This document shows, one piece after another, positions 43,090-55,784 of a stretch of 64,000 bases of DNA. Position 1 is the stretch's first letter. Each line of letters starts with the position of its first letter. The position numbers were made by a program, and so were the translations under genes. Source of the stretch: Dendrolimus kikuchii (taxonomy: Eukaryota; Arthropoda; Insecta; Lepidoptera; Lasiocampidae); NCBI GenBank assembly GCA_019925095.2, contig CM034392.1, forward strand, positions 11,489,887-11,553,886, given 5' to 3'. The notes beneath the pieces were generated by a model. The model worked only from the letters and a program-made list of their open reading frames with translations. It made no database searches and was not told where the DNA came from.

Positions 43090-43660
43090 TATATATATGA
43101 CTACTAGAGTTTACGCCGCGGCTTCGCCGCGGGTCAATCTCTAGTGCGTGCCTCTTGTTTAAAGAGGTTACAACACAGATTACATTATATTAATTTTTTA
43201 TTATTGGTATTTGCCCCGGAAAATTCACTTCATTTTCTACCGCAAACTAGGCCATTTCCCGGATGACAAGTATCTCTGCCAATTTTCGATATTAAAACCA
43301 CATATGTATACCAAAATGACCAAATCGATCACATCGACCACAGCGACCACATCGACCAAATCGACCAGATCGACCACATCAACCACATCAACCACACTGA
43401 TTACATCGACCATACGGCCCACACCGACCACATCGACCAAAATGACCAAATTAACCAAAATGGAAAATCACAAAATAAAAACCTACTTTCGGGGATAATC
43501 TTTACATAAATCTTTCCCCAAACTTATCCCATTATTCAGGATGAAAAGTATCAATTGTCCACCCTTGGTATTAAAATTACATATATACCGAATTTCAGCC
43601 AAATCGGTCCAGTAGTTTTTCCGTAAAACCACAATAAACAGAGATGAGAGAGAGATGTGT
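43090..43660 (+). repeat. Dispersed repeat with internal 9-bp tandem array
   Basis: Flanks (CTAGTGCGTGCCTCTTGTTT; AAATCGGTCCAGTAGTTTTT) match the repeat at 54050-54850. Between them, 43306-43460 contains about 15 units of a degenerate ATCGACCAC motif. The translated Thr/Ser-rich frame is a repeat artefact. Confidence 0.7.
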
Positions 43661-44804
43661 ATAATATTGTATGTTTATTTCTTAAATTAGTTTGCTTATT
43701 TATGTATCTATTGCCTTTTTCCTGCATAGATCGCCTGATTCATATTTCTTTGATTTAGTTTGCCTGGAACAGATTTATATATTTAGTTTGCCTCGCTTTG
43801 AGCGATAAGGCTGCCTATTGTATTGCCTAGAAAATATTTTAAAAATGGTGTGTTTCTCTCTTTAAAATGAACAAGTTAGCAGTATGCTAAATAAATTCTT
43901 TAACATTACTCATTGATACTTGACATCTTTGTCTTCCGTAGTCACGGCTACTGAAAAGTGGCTGAAACGTAGGATTAAAAATTAAATAAAATATCGCGCT
44001 TAGAACAGTTAAAACATAGTTTTGTTATTTTTCTCGTTTACGGTACATAACCTCGTAGCGCTAAATAACATTTCCCACTTGCTCTCAAATTTCATACATT
44101 TGTACTTAATTTGGCACTCTGTTGTTCGTGCCTACCCCGCAAGGGAACTGGCGTGAAGTTATGTGTGTATGTATGTATGTACCTAATAGTTTTCGAAAAA
44201 GTGACTGTGATATACAAAGACAGATAGACAACCAGGTATAGCTATTACATAAGGATTCCACTTTTGCCAAAATGGCTACGGATCCGTAACAACAATACTC
44301 CTATAAAAATTATAATACTCCACTTAGATTTCAAATTTAAAGATTTATGCTCAATATTTCCAGAAAGTTTCGCCAGCTTCTGAGTTTTTTTATGGTTACT
44401 TTTGTAAATATTCTATTTAATGCGCAGTGGGCACTTTTATTTGAATAAAGCATCCGTTACATCTCTTCAATGTATACTATGCCGGCCGAATTCTCATATT
44501 CATTCGGTATCTCGGGGATTTTTACATTTCGTTCTCCAGGTAGTTCAGTCGATTTGAATACTTGGGTCTGCATCATTGACTCACAAATTAAGATCTCAGA
44601 AATCTGAGATGTATAATCGCTTGATGGTGGTTACAACTTTGTCACTAAAAGTTTGTGAAATCTAAATCTATGTAAACATTAAAGAGCAAGAAATTAGCAT
44701 AATAAATTATAAGCTAGTACAATGAAAAAATTATAAATAATTGTATTACAATAAAAGAATACTTAACTTATTTGTATTCTATTCTACCCATAGTCTCTCA
44801 AGAC
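43661..44804. other. AT-rich sequence, nothing recognised
   Basis: No gene or repeat unit that I can support. Confidence 0.5.
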
Positions 44805-44895
44805 TATAAGTAAAATACTGAGCCTAGATCACCGTATTCAGTGGGTAAGGTGTCCAGAAGGCTGGCTACGTTTCCTCGCTGGATCGTCATACGCA
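44805..44895 (+). repeat. Segment homologous to the 5' flank of the RT/nuclease element
   Basis: GTGTCCAGAAGGCTGGCTAC and preceding AGATCACCGTATTCAGTGGG parallel 7225-7290 (GTGCCCAGAAGGCTGGCTGC, AGATCACTGCCAACGGGG). No RT follows here. Confidence 0.5.
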
Positions 44896-45224
44896 TCCGT
44901 TGCCCGAGGTAAGCACCAGCCATCTGATCACCTGAAGAATCGAAGAGTCGTTTTGATAAATTTTGCTATAGGCTCATGGCCTCAGGATAGTTTAGCCTTA
45001 GCATAATTAGTTTCTATATACTTAAGCATGATTTGCATTTGCTTTAACTAAGTAATACGTTACTTAATAGGAGTTTCAGTTCTAATTATTATATGGAAAG
45101 ACATTTTTCAGTTAGATGATAAGTTGACAATTAAATAAAAGTATGTTCAAACGATAATATGAACTTATTTGTAAGTTAACTAGCCTAATACAAATGTAAG
45201 TCAGGTCTTATTCGATACCATATC

Positions 45225-45655
45225 TATATATATATAAATCAATTGCTGTTCGTTAGTCTCGCTAAAACTCGAGGCTGGACTGATTTGGCTAATTTTGGTT
45301 TTTAATTATTTTTGGAAGTCCAGGGAAGGTTTAAAAGGTGAGCAAATATGAAAAAAATTCTTAGAATATAGTAAAACCAACAATGTCGCTTTCCCTTAGA
45401 AACTATTCCTACCTGTCAAACATTTGATGTTCGTCCCGTCGCGTCATTTAGAAATCAATTAAATTAAAAAGTTGTTCAGAAATCAAATTAAATTTTTATT
45501 TTCATTTTTTTGGTTTTGAATGTCAAAGTTTGAAGTTCATGCGGTTAAGTTTTGACCAGATTTTTACTAAAGTTGAAACATTCTGAAATTATCATTCAGC
45601 TTTTTTATTTATTGATTCTGAGGCGGTACGAAGTTTGCCGGGTCAGGTAGTAATA
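45225..45655 (+). repeat. Helitron-like repeat
   Basis: Starts after a TATATATATA tract with CTGTTCGTTAGTCTCGCTAA and ends GAGGCGGTACGAAGTTTGCC then GGGTCAGGTAGT, resembling the CTAG-type ends of the other Helitron-like copies. Confidence 0.45.
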
Positions 45656-45751
45656 TTATAAATTTAAAAATACTAATATTATCAATTTCTTGCCTGCGGC
45701 GGGACACGCTTCCGCGCCGTGGCGCGTTTTCGGTGTGTTGTACCTGGCGTG

Positions 45752-45795
45752 TTTTCTATACTAATCAATGTAAGTACATTGATTAGTATAGAAAA
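45752..45795. repeat. Perfect 21-bp inverted repeat with 2-bp loop
   Basis: TTTTCTATACTAATCAATGT and one more base at 45752-45772 are exactly inverted at 45775-45795. It sits inside a GC-rich segment (45690-45860) with CGCGCC-type palindromic motifs. Confidence 0.92.
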
Positions 45796-45984
45796 TTGCA
45801 TACAATATTAAAATCTGCCACTCCGCGCCAGGCGACGGAACGCGGAGCAGTGTGTGAATCGCCTTAGTCATAATGCTAAATTTGATGTAACATTTTTTTT
45901 CAGTTGATATACCTACATTTCAAAATAATCGATTCGTTCTTAAAGTCACGTCAGTAAAAATGACTTTCACACGTATAGAGGCAT

Positions 45985-46533
45985 CTCTCTTTTCTCTCTT
46001 TTCTTTCACCATATCCCAATTACTTGGGGTCGGCACAATATGTCTTTTCCTTCCACACTCTTCTATTCTGACATACCTCTTCTGTCACACCGCATATCAT
46101 CATGTCATCCTTCACACAATCCACACACATGGAACTTGTTCGTAGTTCCTACTGCAGAGCGGACTTGTGTACTAACATTCTCATACATGCTTTCTATCAC
46201 CCTTACGTACATCTCTGGCACACCTTTCGCTCTGAGGACCCACCATAGAACGTCTCGGGGGACGCGATCGTATGCTTTCTCAAAATCTATGAACACCATA
46301 TAGAGATTTTTATGTACCTGTCTGTATTTTGCCATTAGTTGTCGTATTGAAAATATGGCATCTGTTGTGCTATGACCAGGCATAAACCCGAACTGGGATA
46401 GCGTCACCTCCGTTTCCTTTCGTAATCGGTCCTCAATCACTTTCTCCCATGCTTTCATAGTATGTGACAGCAGCTTTAATCCTCTATAGTTATTACAGTC
46501 TTGGATGTCACCTTTTTGCTTGAATGTGCCCAT
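45985..46533 (-). pseudogene. RTE-type LINE fragment (RT fingers/palm) with 3' tail
   Basis: The reverse-strand frame 46533-46105 reads FKQKGDIQDCNNYRGLKLLS, FGFMPGHSTTDAIFSIRQL, MVFIDFEKAYDRVPRDVLWW, characteristic of RTE RT domains 1-3. The frame then passes directly into the GTGCCGACCCCAAGTAATTG 3' tail, so most of the palm, thumb and C-terminus is deleted. Inactive. Confidence 0.78.
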
Positions 46534-46639
46534 AGAGGCATATAATTACATAATGGTAAAATAATAACAATTAATATTAAAATGATATTTTAATGAATTA
46601 AATGTTGTAGTGAAGAGATCTAAGTATAAAAAATAAAAT

Positions 46640-46745
46640 TGCTGGGAGCTCGAGATGAAGGGGCGAGGCCGCGTGCTGCGCGGGCGCAGGCGGCGTGAAG
46701 TGTGAAGGCCGGTCAGCGGCCGAGCTGCTCTTATCGAACCAATCA
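46640..46745. other. GC-rich island, possible promoter or exon
   Basis: About 100 bp with GCGCGGGCGCAGGCGGCG and several CpG in otherwise AT-rich DNA. No splice structure or frame could be assigned. Confidence 0.2.
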
Positions 46746-46859
46746 TAACGATCAATTCTCCCAGTATCGACTGATATGAGTATTAGCTTGACCACGTGCC
46801 ACTGATTCAATTCATTATTACGAGACGCAATCGCCCGCTCAGTTATTACCAAAGCATGA

Positions 46860-47612
46860 ACTAATATTAATATTACGAAAACCTAAACTGGTTTTGCTTT
46901 TGTATATTTATTATGACATCAAACAGTCATGTACATACTCGTACATTATATTTTTATTATTTTTTATTTATCACTGATAGAGTAATATTCCCCTAAAATA
47001 TATCAAAAATGTTTTATACAAATAATGCTGCATTTTTATTCATTTGTAAGCTAAATAGAGTTATAGATTAACTATAGTCTCGGTATCCACTTCTTTCGCT
47101 CCGGTCTTGTACTTTATATTCACATACTTTGCAAGATATTCAAACGAAATATAACTTACACAGAACTAATCTACAAATAAAATCGTATTTTAATATATAC
47201 ACTTTTCATATAACTAAATACGTTGAATGCTTTCAGGGTCTATTCGAAATAAACTAACAGACAAGTTTTTGGCGTTTATTTATGGCAATTTATTTTGAAA
47301 TCATAAAAAGTCACTTTACATAATAAACATATTATTAGATACGCCTGCTTCTTATAGAAGTAGATAAAGATGTTGGATCTCCATATACTGCGATCTTGGC
47401 ACACACTTTTCAGTTCATTGAATTTCATTCATCGTTTCATACATGTACCTACGTTTATTTGAGGAGCTAGTGATCTGACGTTTCTACTTCAAAATATCTG
47501 CGATTTGATCATGACTATTGGTATTAACTCCACTATCCATACTACTGTGATGCACAAATGTTTTCTCAGTGTCCTTTGATCCTCTTTCCTTCTATATATA
47601 AATCCAAATTAC
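46860..47612. other. AT-rich sequence, nothing recognised
   Basis: No supported feature. Confidence 0.5.
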
Positions 47613-47614
47613 TC

Positions 47615-47950
47615 TATCCGTGCAGGAACGGAGAAAGAATACAATTTCCTGTGGCCGCCCGGGCGGCCCTTTCGTAAGAGGCGACAAAACAACCCACAGC
47701 CAGGTGGTAGGATATTTGCCCGTCTGGGTGGCTATCAGAGTCTAGAGTATGCCGCCATAACAACCCTGAGTTATGTTCCGGCATTATAAGTGGCCAGGTT
47801 CCACTCTCCCTTTAGAGAGCAGCAGCGCATTTGTAGCTTTTGTATTTGTACCTTTGGTGTTGCAAATGTCCATAGGTGATGGTGACCATTTTCCATCGAG
47901 TGGGCCGTCTGCCTGTCTGCTGAACTCCTGCAATAAAAAAAATAAAAAGC
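47615..47950 (+). repeat. SINE-like repeat, copy 1
   Basis: Head TATCCGTGCAGGAACGGAGA, middle GTAAGAGGCGACAAAACAAC and CCAGGTTCCACTCTCCCTTT, tail GGTGTTGCAAATGTCCATAG followed by TGCAATAAAAAAAATAAAAA. The tail matches the 3' UTR of the LINE at 55.8-56.4 kb. No coding potential. Confidence 0.75.
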
Positions 47951-47999
47951 GTACCAAAATACCTATTGCTATTATGTAGAACTAGCTGTTGGCAGCGGT

Positions 48000-48345
48000 A
48001 GCGCTCGTTTAGATTGAAAATAGCTATAGCTTGAGTAATATAAAAAAAAAGTTAGCCCTTTTTTCATCCCGTTAGTGGCGGAATCTCCAAAAAAGCCGGT
48101 ATATGTGTACATTTATTGCTAATCAGAAGCAGGTACATAAAATTTCGTGATTCTTACTTTGAAAATGATGATTTTCATAGAAAGTTTCATTCCCTTTCAA
48201 CAACCTTTTAGGGGTTGAATTTTCAAAAATCCTTTCAGTGTTTCTACAGTATAGAAGCAACCCACGTGCAACTTTTCACCGTTCTAGTCCCAGTAATTTG
48301 GGCTGTACGTTGATATGTCAGTCAGTCAGTGAGGTCAAGCAATTA
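48000..48345 (+). repeat. Diverged Helitron-like repeat
   Basis: Starts CTAGCTGTTGGCAGCGGTAG and contains CATCCCGTTAGTGGCGGAAT; resembles other TE copies in the window. Tentative. Confidence 0.35.
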
Positions 48346-48359
48346 TATATATATGTAGT

Positions 48360-48800
48360 ATGATATGCCCGCGATTTCGCCCACAAAGACACAAATAATT
48401 GCAGCATTTAAAAAAGAATGTAAGCTATAGTTTTAGTGGAAACTGTGTCGGAATAAGGTAATTTTTATGCATCCGAACAACTACAACAGCAAACGCTTCC
48501 GGGGAAAATCCCGGGATAAAAAATATCACACATCTCATTACATTAAATTTGCTATCGATTACTAGAAAAATCACAATTTTAATTCGATTTTTTTAATCTG
48601 GCCATTTTAAGTAATTCCCAGAAAAGTTCCCGCGGGATTGACAAGATAAAATGTAACGCAGAGTTTAAGTCTAAGAATAAGCTGTCGATCAGCGAAAACC
48701 GCATCGAAATCGGCCCAGTAGTATTTTTACGTGAATCCCGAACAAACAGACACACAGGCAAGAATACAAAAAAAAATCGTGTTCTCCATTGTTTATATAG
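48360..48800 (+). repeat. Helitron-like/Lep1-type repeat
   Basis: TATGCCCGCGATTTCGCCCA, GATAAAATGTAACGCAGAGT, CGATCAGCGAAAACCGCATC, GAAATCGGCCCAGTAGTATT, ending near TTTATATAGTCTATTCC. Close to 35955-36250. Confidence 0.55.
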
Positions 48801-49474
48801 TCTATTCCAGCAGTTTTTTAAGTAGCTTTAATGTACAGACACGGCATGCTTAGAATTTTATAATATTATAGATAGATAATATAGTAGAAGATATAGACAT
48901 TATATGTATAGTAGGGTAGTTGACAGTTGAATCAAATAACATACTTTTATCATTTAAAAAAAAATAACGTCGTATATTTAACAAGACCCACAACGCATTA
49001 CTTTTTTTTAAACAATAATATGACAAATTATGTAGTAGAATGTCATTTTAAAATAACGATGATAGCAAAGTATTTTAAGGTACGTTCTTTTATAAAAAAA
49101 AGATTTAAAAACTTGTTTGTACACGTGTCATCTACACAATTATATATCATACTAGGCAATTGGTTGTCTGAAAGCATAGCGGGTAGAGTACAGTCTTTTT
49201 CTATTCTCATGCCACCATCGTACAGTTATCCACCGAGTAGAGTTACTGACACAATGCAAGGTTAACGAGAGGTAGACGCCCGCGCACTTCGATACACAAC
49301 ATTCGAGAAGGACACAATTTTTTTATCGAATCGGAATGACCAGTGGAAAAACCAGCTAAAATGTCTAGAAATAATAAATTATTAAATACTATATTACCTA
49401 CTCTTGTTTTGTTGTCGTTGTTGACGAACCATTGTTCATAATACTAGTTTTATTTATATATTATATTTATTTTT
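48801..49474. other. AT-rich sequence, nothing recognised
   Basis: A + frame at 48927-49265 has low-complexity composition and no domain. Confidence 0.45.
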
Positions 49475-49790
49475 ATCCGTGCAGGAACGGAGAAAGAATA
49501 CAATTTCCCGCGGCCGGGCGGCCTGTCGTAAGAGGCGAGTAAACATCCCACAGCCAGGTTGTAGGGTATTTACCCGACTGCATGGCGACCACCCCTGTTC
49601 TAGAGTATGCCGCCATAACAACCTTGTGTTGTGTTCCGGCATTAGTGACCAGGTTCCAGTCTCCCTTAAGAGAGCAGCAGCGCATTTGTAGCACCTTTGG
49701 TGTTACAAATGCCCATAGGCAATGGTAACCGCTTTCCATCAAGTGGACCGTCAGCTTGTCTGCTGAACCCCTGCAATAAAAAAAGTATAT
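49475..49790 (+). repeat. SINE-like repeat, copy 2
   Basis: ATCCGTGCAGGAACGGAGAA to CTGCAATAAAAAAAG. Nearly collinear with copy 1. The GTTACAAATGCCCATAGGCA tail again resembles the LINE 3' UTR. Confidence 0.75.
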
Positions 49791-49929
49791 AAATAATAAT
49801 AAAAGTCAAAGGGTTCCAATTCTGGCCGGAAAGCATGCACTACTTAGGCAGATGTCTGATCTAATGTGTATATTGCTATAATTACCACGTACCGTTGAAG
49901 AATAAAATTGTGATGAAACCTGCCCATCG

Positions 49930-50065
49930 AGATAACCGATATGTCAAACCCGCCAGTCCGCCTTGAACAAGCGTGGCGAGAACACTGTCTGTTCCCGTAT
50001 AAAAACGGGCAGGCCGAGCCTAGTAGTAGGACGTTTATGGGCTGTTATTATTATTTAATGAGTAG
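49930..50065 (+). repeat. RTE-like LINE 3' tail
   Basis: AACCCGCCAGTCCGCCTTGA, GCGTGGCGAGAACACTGTCT and TAGTAGGACGTTTATGGGCT then TTATTATTATT parallel the common lepidopteran LINE end (AGCGTGGTGGA ... GCAGTGGGACGTTTATAGGCTGTTATTATT type). Confidence 0.5.
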
Positions 50066-53000
50066 AAACGTCACAATTCTTGTTTGCTATTTTACAATCT
50101 ACGGCGAAGATAGATTTGGAATGCATTCAAATAAATATAACAAGGATTGATTTTTTTAAAGTCTAGACGGGTGTGGACGCGCCTTCAGAAATCATAATAA
50201 TGTGTCTTAACATTTTGTTATATTCATAAATAGTCGAAATATTGACTTCCATATATAGGTGAAAAGAAAAGTATGGGAGAGTTTTAAATTATGTTCTAAA
50301 AAAAGTAATTTGAACAAGATTCATCTAGCTGTTTTAAAAATAAAGTATTTCCAACAATTTTTTTTTAAATACCTAATGAATTTAAAGTACTTTCGGTTTT
50401 GTTTACGTAAATATCGAGAGCATTACGTATTATGTAGTACTTTTAAATGGGAGGCGGTGATACTTATATGTTTGCTGAAACAACATTGTTCGAGGTGTTT
50501 AAGTAATTTGTTATATAGTTTTACTTTTAAAAGTTTAGTTTTTGTTGAATAGCTACCACAGATGTAGTTGTTTTTATAAATAAAATTATTATACTGCAAG
50601 TGCTTTGTAACTTATGCCTACGTATATAAATTATGTTTCCTCACTACGTATGTATGTATATATTCATTTTGCCTATTGCCATATAGCCACGTAGGTGGTT
50701 AGTTGGTAGCATAGTAGTAAATTTTTACGCCATTTCATTTATGTCCATTTTACTGTGTTGTTTTGGAGCATTCGAAACTGCGACCACTTTATAGGAAGTT
50801 TAATTTATTTCTTTATTTTATGTAATTTATAATTTAAACGCGAGAGCCAAATACAGATATGATTTATAGTTATGTTTCAGAATATGATAAAAGATTTGAA
50901 TTGGCACACTAGATGGCAGAGACTCCGTCATGTACGTTGCCTCCCTATAGAGCTTTAACAAAACCTTTGTGTGACCAATTGCGAAACAAGTAGAATGCAT
51001 GTACGGTGTTACAGTCCTGCGACCTTGCTTGATACAAGTTTTTTGCTTTCATTTGTTAACTATACCTGACAACAAGTGTCTCTTGAAAAAAAATTAAATT
51101 CGTTTTTTCTTCAAATGTTTTTCGAATGTCAAAATTCTTTTCGTCGTTTTATGTTGATCGATAAAAGGTTACACATTGCAAAACTAGTTTTACGACTCTA
51201 CTCTTAGTGGAATGTTTATCTCGTTACGAGTTCACCGTAGATTCTAGTCGAAAGGGTCATTACGTTGGAAACACTCGAACAGCGAAGTCAACGGAAATTT
51301 TAATGAGACACGTTTATCAATGAGCTTTAATCCAAAGCTAAAAATATTTAGAGGTACTGCTAGCATAAGCCTAATGACCAGAACTTGTCCGCTGCCGCAC
51401 TACCGGTCATTTACTCCCGTTTAGTCATTAAACGGTCTACATTATTAGGAATCCGTAGCCATTTTAGCAAAATTGAAGTCTGTCCACCTGTCTTTATTTT
51501 TCAAACCACTCTTTTGTCTTAGCAATTACTGTATCTAGAGTATATATGGATGTTTGATTCGAAGGTATAATATTGCCTACATACCTCTATAATATTTCGC
51601 CACACAATAATATTATGAATCTGCAAAAAAAAATATAAGATTACCTATAAGTGATTTTTTAAAGTGAAGCTTCTTTAGAATTATTATGATTTGAAACTTG
51701 ATGTAACGAAAAAGCCACACTAAAAAGAGATAAAAGCATAAATCTTTAGGATTAAGCCTGCGAGAAAATGAGATAGAATACTTTATATTTAATAATTTAA
51801 ACACTGCTCATACAGATAGTTTGACATGTTTTGATGTTTTTCGTTAATACTTCAAATTTCCTGTTTTAAAGCTTAAATATATTACAGCGACATAGTATAT
51901 GAAATGTGGAGTCACGAAATTTACAATCCCTCCCACCAATTGTCACACTGTTTCAATTCTACCGCGTGTGAACTGCACACAAACAAAATTTTTTTAAATG
52001 ACCATACATATATGGTATAATAAATCAGATCTTGAAAAATTATGCCCGCATTTTAAATCATTTTTTATTTTAGTCAACATTAGGTGGCGGAGGTGAGCGT
52101 CCAAAGTCGTTAAAATTGTGTGAGGGCCTGGGGCCCAATTCTGCTATTACAGTCTGGACGAAATCGCCTCATTTCGGTATTATGTTAATTCCAATGACGT
52201 GTCCGTCGCAAGCCCCTCTATCTTTATAGATATTTATAAGCGAAACCTCGCGAAATAAATGTATAAAATTTTGGTAGCTTTTCAATATTCATTTCGGGTA
52301 ACGCCATTTCTACTAATGATAATAGCAATTTTTTTCTACTACTTTTCCACCGCGACAATATTAAATAAATGTTGTGGTTTTTAGTAGAATACGAATTTTT
52401 GACGCTATCGAAAATGGAAACGTACTTTGAATATCTTCGCAATGCCAAGATATTCAAAATAACAGAGATGGATGCAGATGGAAAATTTATTTAACATCAA
52501 AGTAGCTTCAAAGGAAAATTACAACAATTGAAATAAGATATTTTTTAAGTATTGGGTATTTTTGATTGTTTTTTATGATTCTCTTGCAAAATAACATTAC
52601 AGTGGACGTTTGTTACCTAAACAGAACCCTTCAATGTCTGTGGTCCGATATTCACCTGGCCGATTTTTTGTTTATCTTTTATACTCTTAGGTCTGCACCA
52701 GTATGCTTGCACGCCTGACCGTATCCCGTGCACATCCAACTTCGTTTATTTTTTGTTTCGAAAAAGGTAGACGACCAGGCCTGGCGCGACCAGGGTCAAC
52801 GAATCGAGGCTTTTTGCCTCAAACATGTGCAGCTGTTGCACAATAGTCGAGAAAATGCTGGCATACGAGCATGGTGATCGAGACTTTTATAGCTACATGA
52901 TGTTAAAGCTGTTTTGTTGTAAAGGCTATAAATAGATAGAATGTCGTTTGTAATCATTCATCACAGTAATGGCAGTAATCTTGATTCACGCAGCATTTCC

Positions 53001-53600
53001 ACGTTTACAGGAAAATGTAGGGCAGTAAATGCAATTTATTGTTGCTATGTAAGATATCACCTACATTATACTCCGATGGATAAAATTCAAATGACTTAAT
53101 CTGACGATGAAATGTTTTATTATTTGTTTGTAAGTTAGATAGCTAAATTTAAGGATAATATTATTTTAGATTTAAGAGGTGAAAATTACATAACTTTTTT
53201 TTTTAAATTGATAACATTGACTGTTTGACGGATCACCGTAAAAGTTAGTATATTTTTTATTTCACGGAAAGAGTTTTGTAATATCCAGTTAGTTATAACT
53301 CCTCACTAGGTGGCACTTCACTGCACCGTTCAAGCGATCGCCATGACAATTAGTATATGTAGGAATTGAAACACAGCAAATGTTTTCATGCTTTTTATAA
53401 GTGCTTATAGTCAAATAGTCGGAAAAGTCACTTGATGGTAAGTAGTTAGTGTCACCTGTTCATGTCTTTAATATTTATTTATAATATACGTTGCGTATAC
53501 CTATGTAGCGTAGCAACAAAGTCTTTTTAACTAAATATCTGTTTAGGTACGAACCATTTTAAGAGACTGAATAAGAATAAGGGGTGATGAATACTATTTA
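50066..53600. other. Gene-poor AT-rich sequence
   Basis: Short frames (50259, 51613 reverse, 52224 reverse) have no recognisable domains. A moderately GC-rich patch near 52700-52830 is unassigned. No repeat unit could be supported. Confidence 0.45.
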
Positions 53601-53601
53601 C

Positions 53602-53925
53602 TGCGGCTAGACGATAGACCCTAAGAGGCGACAAAACAACCCACAGCCAGGTGGTAGAGCATTAGTGCGTTTTGACGCCCACTATTACTACAGTAGCCAC
53701 CAAGACAACCTTGATTCTGGCATTAAAGGTCAATTTCAGTCTCCCCTAAGAAGCCGACAGCACGTTGGTAGCACCTTTGGTGTTGCAAATGTCCATAGAC
53801 AACAGTAACCACTTTCCATCAAGTAATCCGTCCGCCGTACACCAGCAATAAAATATTGTATTGTAGATTGTAGCACTCTGGGGATACCACGAAGTGTTGG
53901 CATACATGCAGCAAAAAGAAAAAAA
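53602..53925 (+). repeat. SINE-like repeat, copy 3 (5'-truncated), plus LINE scrap
   Basis: CTAAGAGGCGACAAAACAAC to AGCAATAAAATATTG, with the GTTGCAAATGTCCATAGACA tail. It runs into TTGTAGCACTCTGGGGATAC, matching a piece of the LINE at 55960. Confidence 0.65.
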
Positions 53926-54049
53926 CAGCTCCCATGTTTTTTTACGCTTTTCAGCCGATGAAAATTATAGTTACAAATATTTCATCACATAAAAACAAAG
54001 TAATTTAAATTTTTTACTGTCATTTATAAACATCGAATATAAATAACTA

Positions 54050-54850
54050 GAGGTTTCTAATATAAACCCTAGTGCGTGCCTCTTGTTTAAAAAGCAAGCA
54101 TGAAAATTCACTTCATTTTACATCGCAAACTATCCCATCGCCCAGGATGAAAAGTTATTCATTTTCGGTATTAAAACTACATATGTAAAATATTACAACA
54201 AACCCGATACAGTTCTCCGGTAGATAGACAGATCGGGTTACTATCCCATGTTTTTTATAGATGATAATTTTTTATATCTATAAAGTTGAGAAATGATTGG
54301 TCTTCCCCCCGTACAAACTTTCATCCCCTTTTATTATTATATTTTCAACCCGTTCTAGATTTATTTTTGCGATAAAATGTCGTATCCTGTATCAAGTCTG
54401 ATCTATCATCTGCAAACTACAAAAATGACGAAAATGAAGAAAATTACGAAAGTGACCAAAAAAATGACCAAAACGATGAAAATGATATCACAAAAAACCA
54501 AACCTATCCTACTTACAGGGATAACCTTTACATAAATCTACCCCAAAAACTATCCCTTTTCCGGGATAAAAAGTATCCTATGTCCATCCTAGATATTGAA
54601 CTTACATATATACCAAGTTTCATCTAAATTGGTCTAATAATTTTCCGTGAAAGCATAACAGACAAACAAAAAATATACTTTTATCCCGAAAACTATTTCA
54701 TTTTTCGGGATAAAAAGTATTTTATGTCCATCCTCGGCATCTAAAATATATACTGAGTTTCAGCCAAATCGGTCCAGTAGTTTTGCCGTCAAAGCGTAAA
54801 AATCAGACGACAGACCAACAGAGTTACTTTCGCATTTTTATCATTAGAAT
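54050..54850 (+). repeat. Dispersed repeat with internal AATGACCAAA-type expansion
   Basis: Same flanks as 43090-43660 (CTAGTGCGTGCCTCTTGTTT, CGGGATAAAAAGTAT, AAATCGGTCCAGTAGTTTTG). At 54420-54490 it has AAATGACGAAAATGA-type units instead of ATCGACCAC. The CGGGATAAAAAGTAT segment is itself repeated at about 54556 and 54708. Confidence 0.6.
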
Positions 54851-54859
54851 AGGGATGTC

Positions 54860-55784
54860 ATCTGTGGCACACAAAACTAAAAGAAAGCTTGTTTAAAGAA
54901 CTTCTCATTTGTAAATTAACAATAAATTCTAAAAAATAATCCAAAGTCGGAAGTCCAACTATTCGCGATAACTTTCAGCCAAACTGCTGAAACATTGAAA
55001 AGTGAAAGGCATACAAGATTACTAACCTACACATTGCCAAGGTGACGTCCGCCAGGTTGTGATTGTATAAATACATATAAACAGTAACAAATAAATATCT
55101 ACATAGTTTAAATGAATGAAACTTTTCAGTCTCCTGCTCTGAAGCGGCAGTCCTAAACCAACGGAAGTTATGTTTGCATAGACTGTACATATACTTCTCT
55201 ATACTTATCTCCAAGTGACAAGAACGTTCTTACATATTTTAATTGACGAAATTATCATATTTCGAACTGTGTTTGTTACCTTACATTTTAAACTAAATGT
55301 GCTCACAATTTCATTCATATAGATATAATATTAAATTTATACACATATCTCCTAAATCTGGCAAGATGATGAAATGGTATCATGCGAAATTGCCGAATAC
55401 AGGTCGGCAAAACTATCATCAGAGAATAAGACAGAATACTCTCTATATACCTACCTTATTGATTTTGAGCGTGCTTCTTCCACTAAAATGCTGATCTAAC
55501 TAATTAAATACAATTAATTGTAAGTTAAGATACTTGCACAATAATCAGCCACCCTAGAGCGCTACTACGATATGTGCATCGGACCAAAGCCGAAGCGAGA
55601 ATTATTTTTTCATTGCCACGTCTATTTGCTTGTCTATCCGAGCGACGATAAAACGAGCCCAGTAGTGGCTGTTCGGGAGCCCAATTCATTAACAGTAGCC
55701 AATTATCTAAGTATTAAAATCTTTAGAGACCTTTTGGAGCCATTTCGAGGTTGATTTTCATGACATATAAATAACATTTTTATT
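54860..55784. other. AT-rich sequence, no supported gene
   Basis: A + frame at 55572-55754 (MCIGPKPKRELFFHCH) has protein-like composition but no known family. Confidence 0.35.

Noticed and set aside
43211..43498. Thr/Ser-rich protein of 95 aa
   Set aside because: Arises from a 9-bp minisatellite within a dispersed repeat.
46105..46533. Host gene encoding a reverse transcriptase-like protein
   Set aside because: Motifs are those of RTE LINEs and the frame runs into an RTE 3' tail; a deleted copy.
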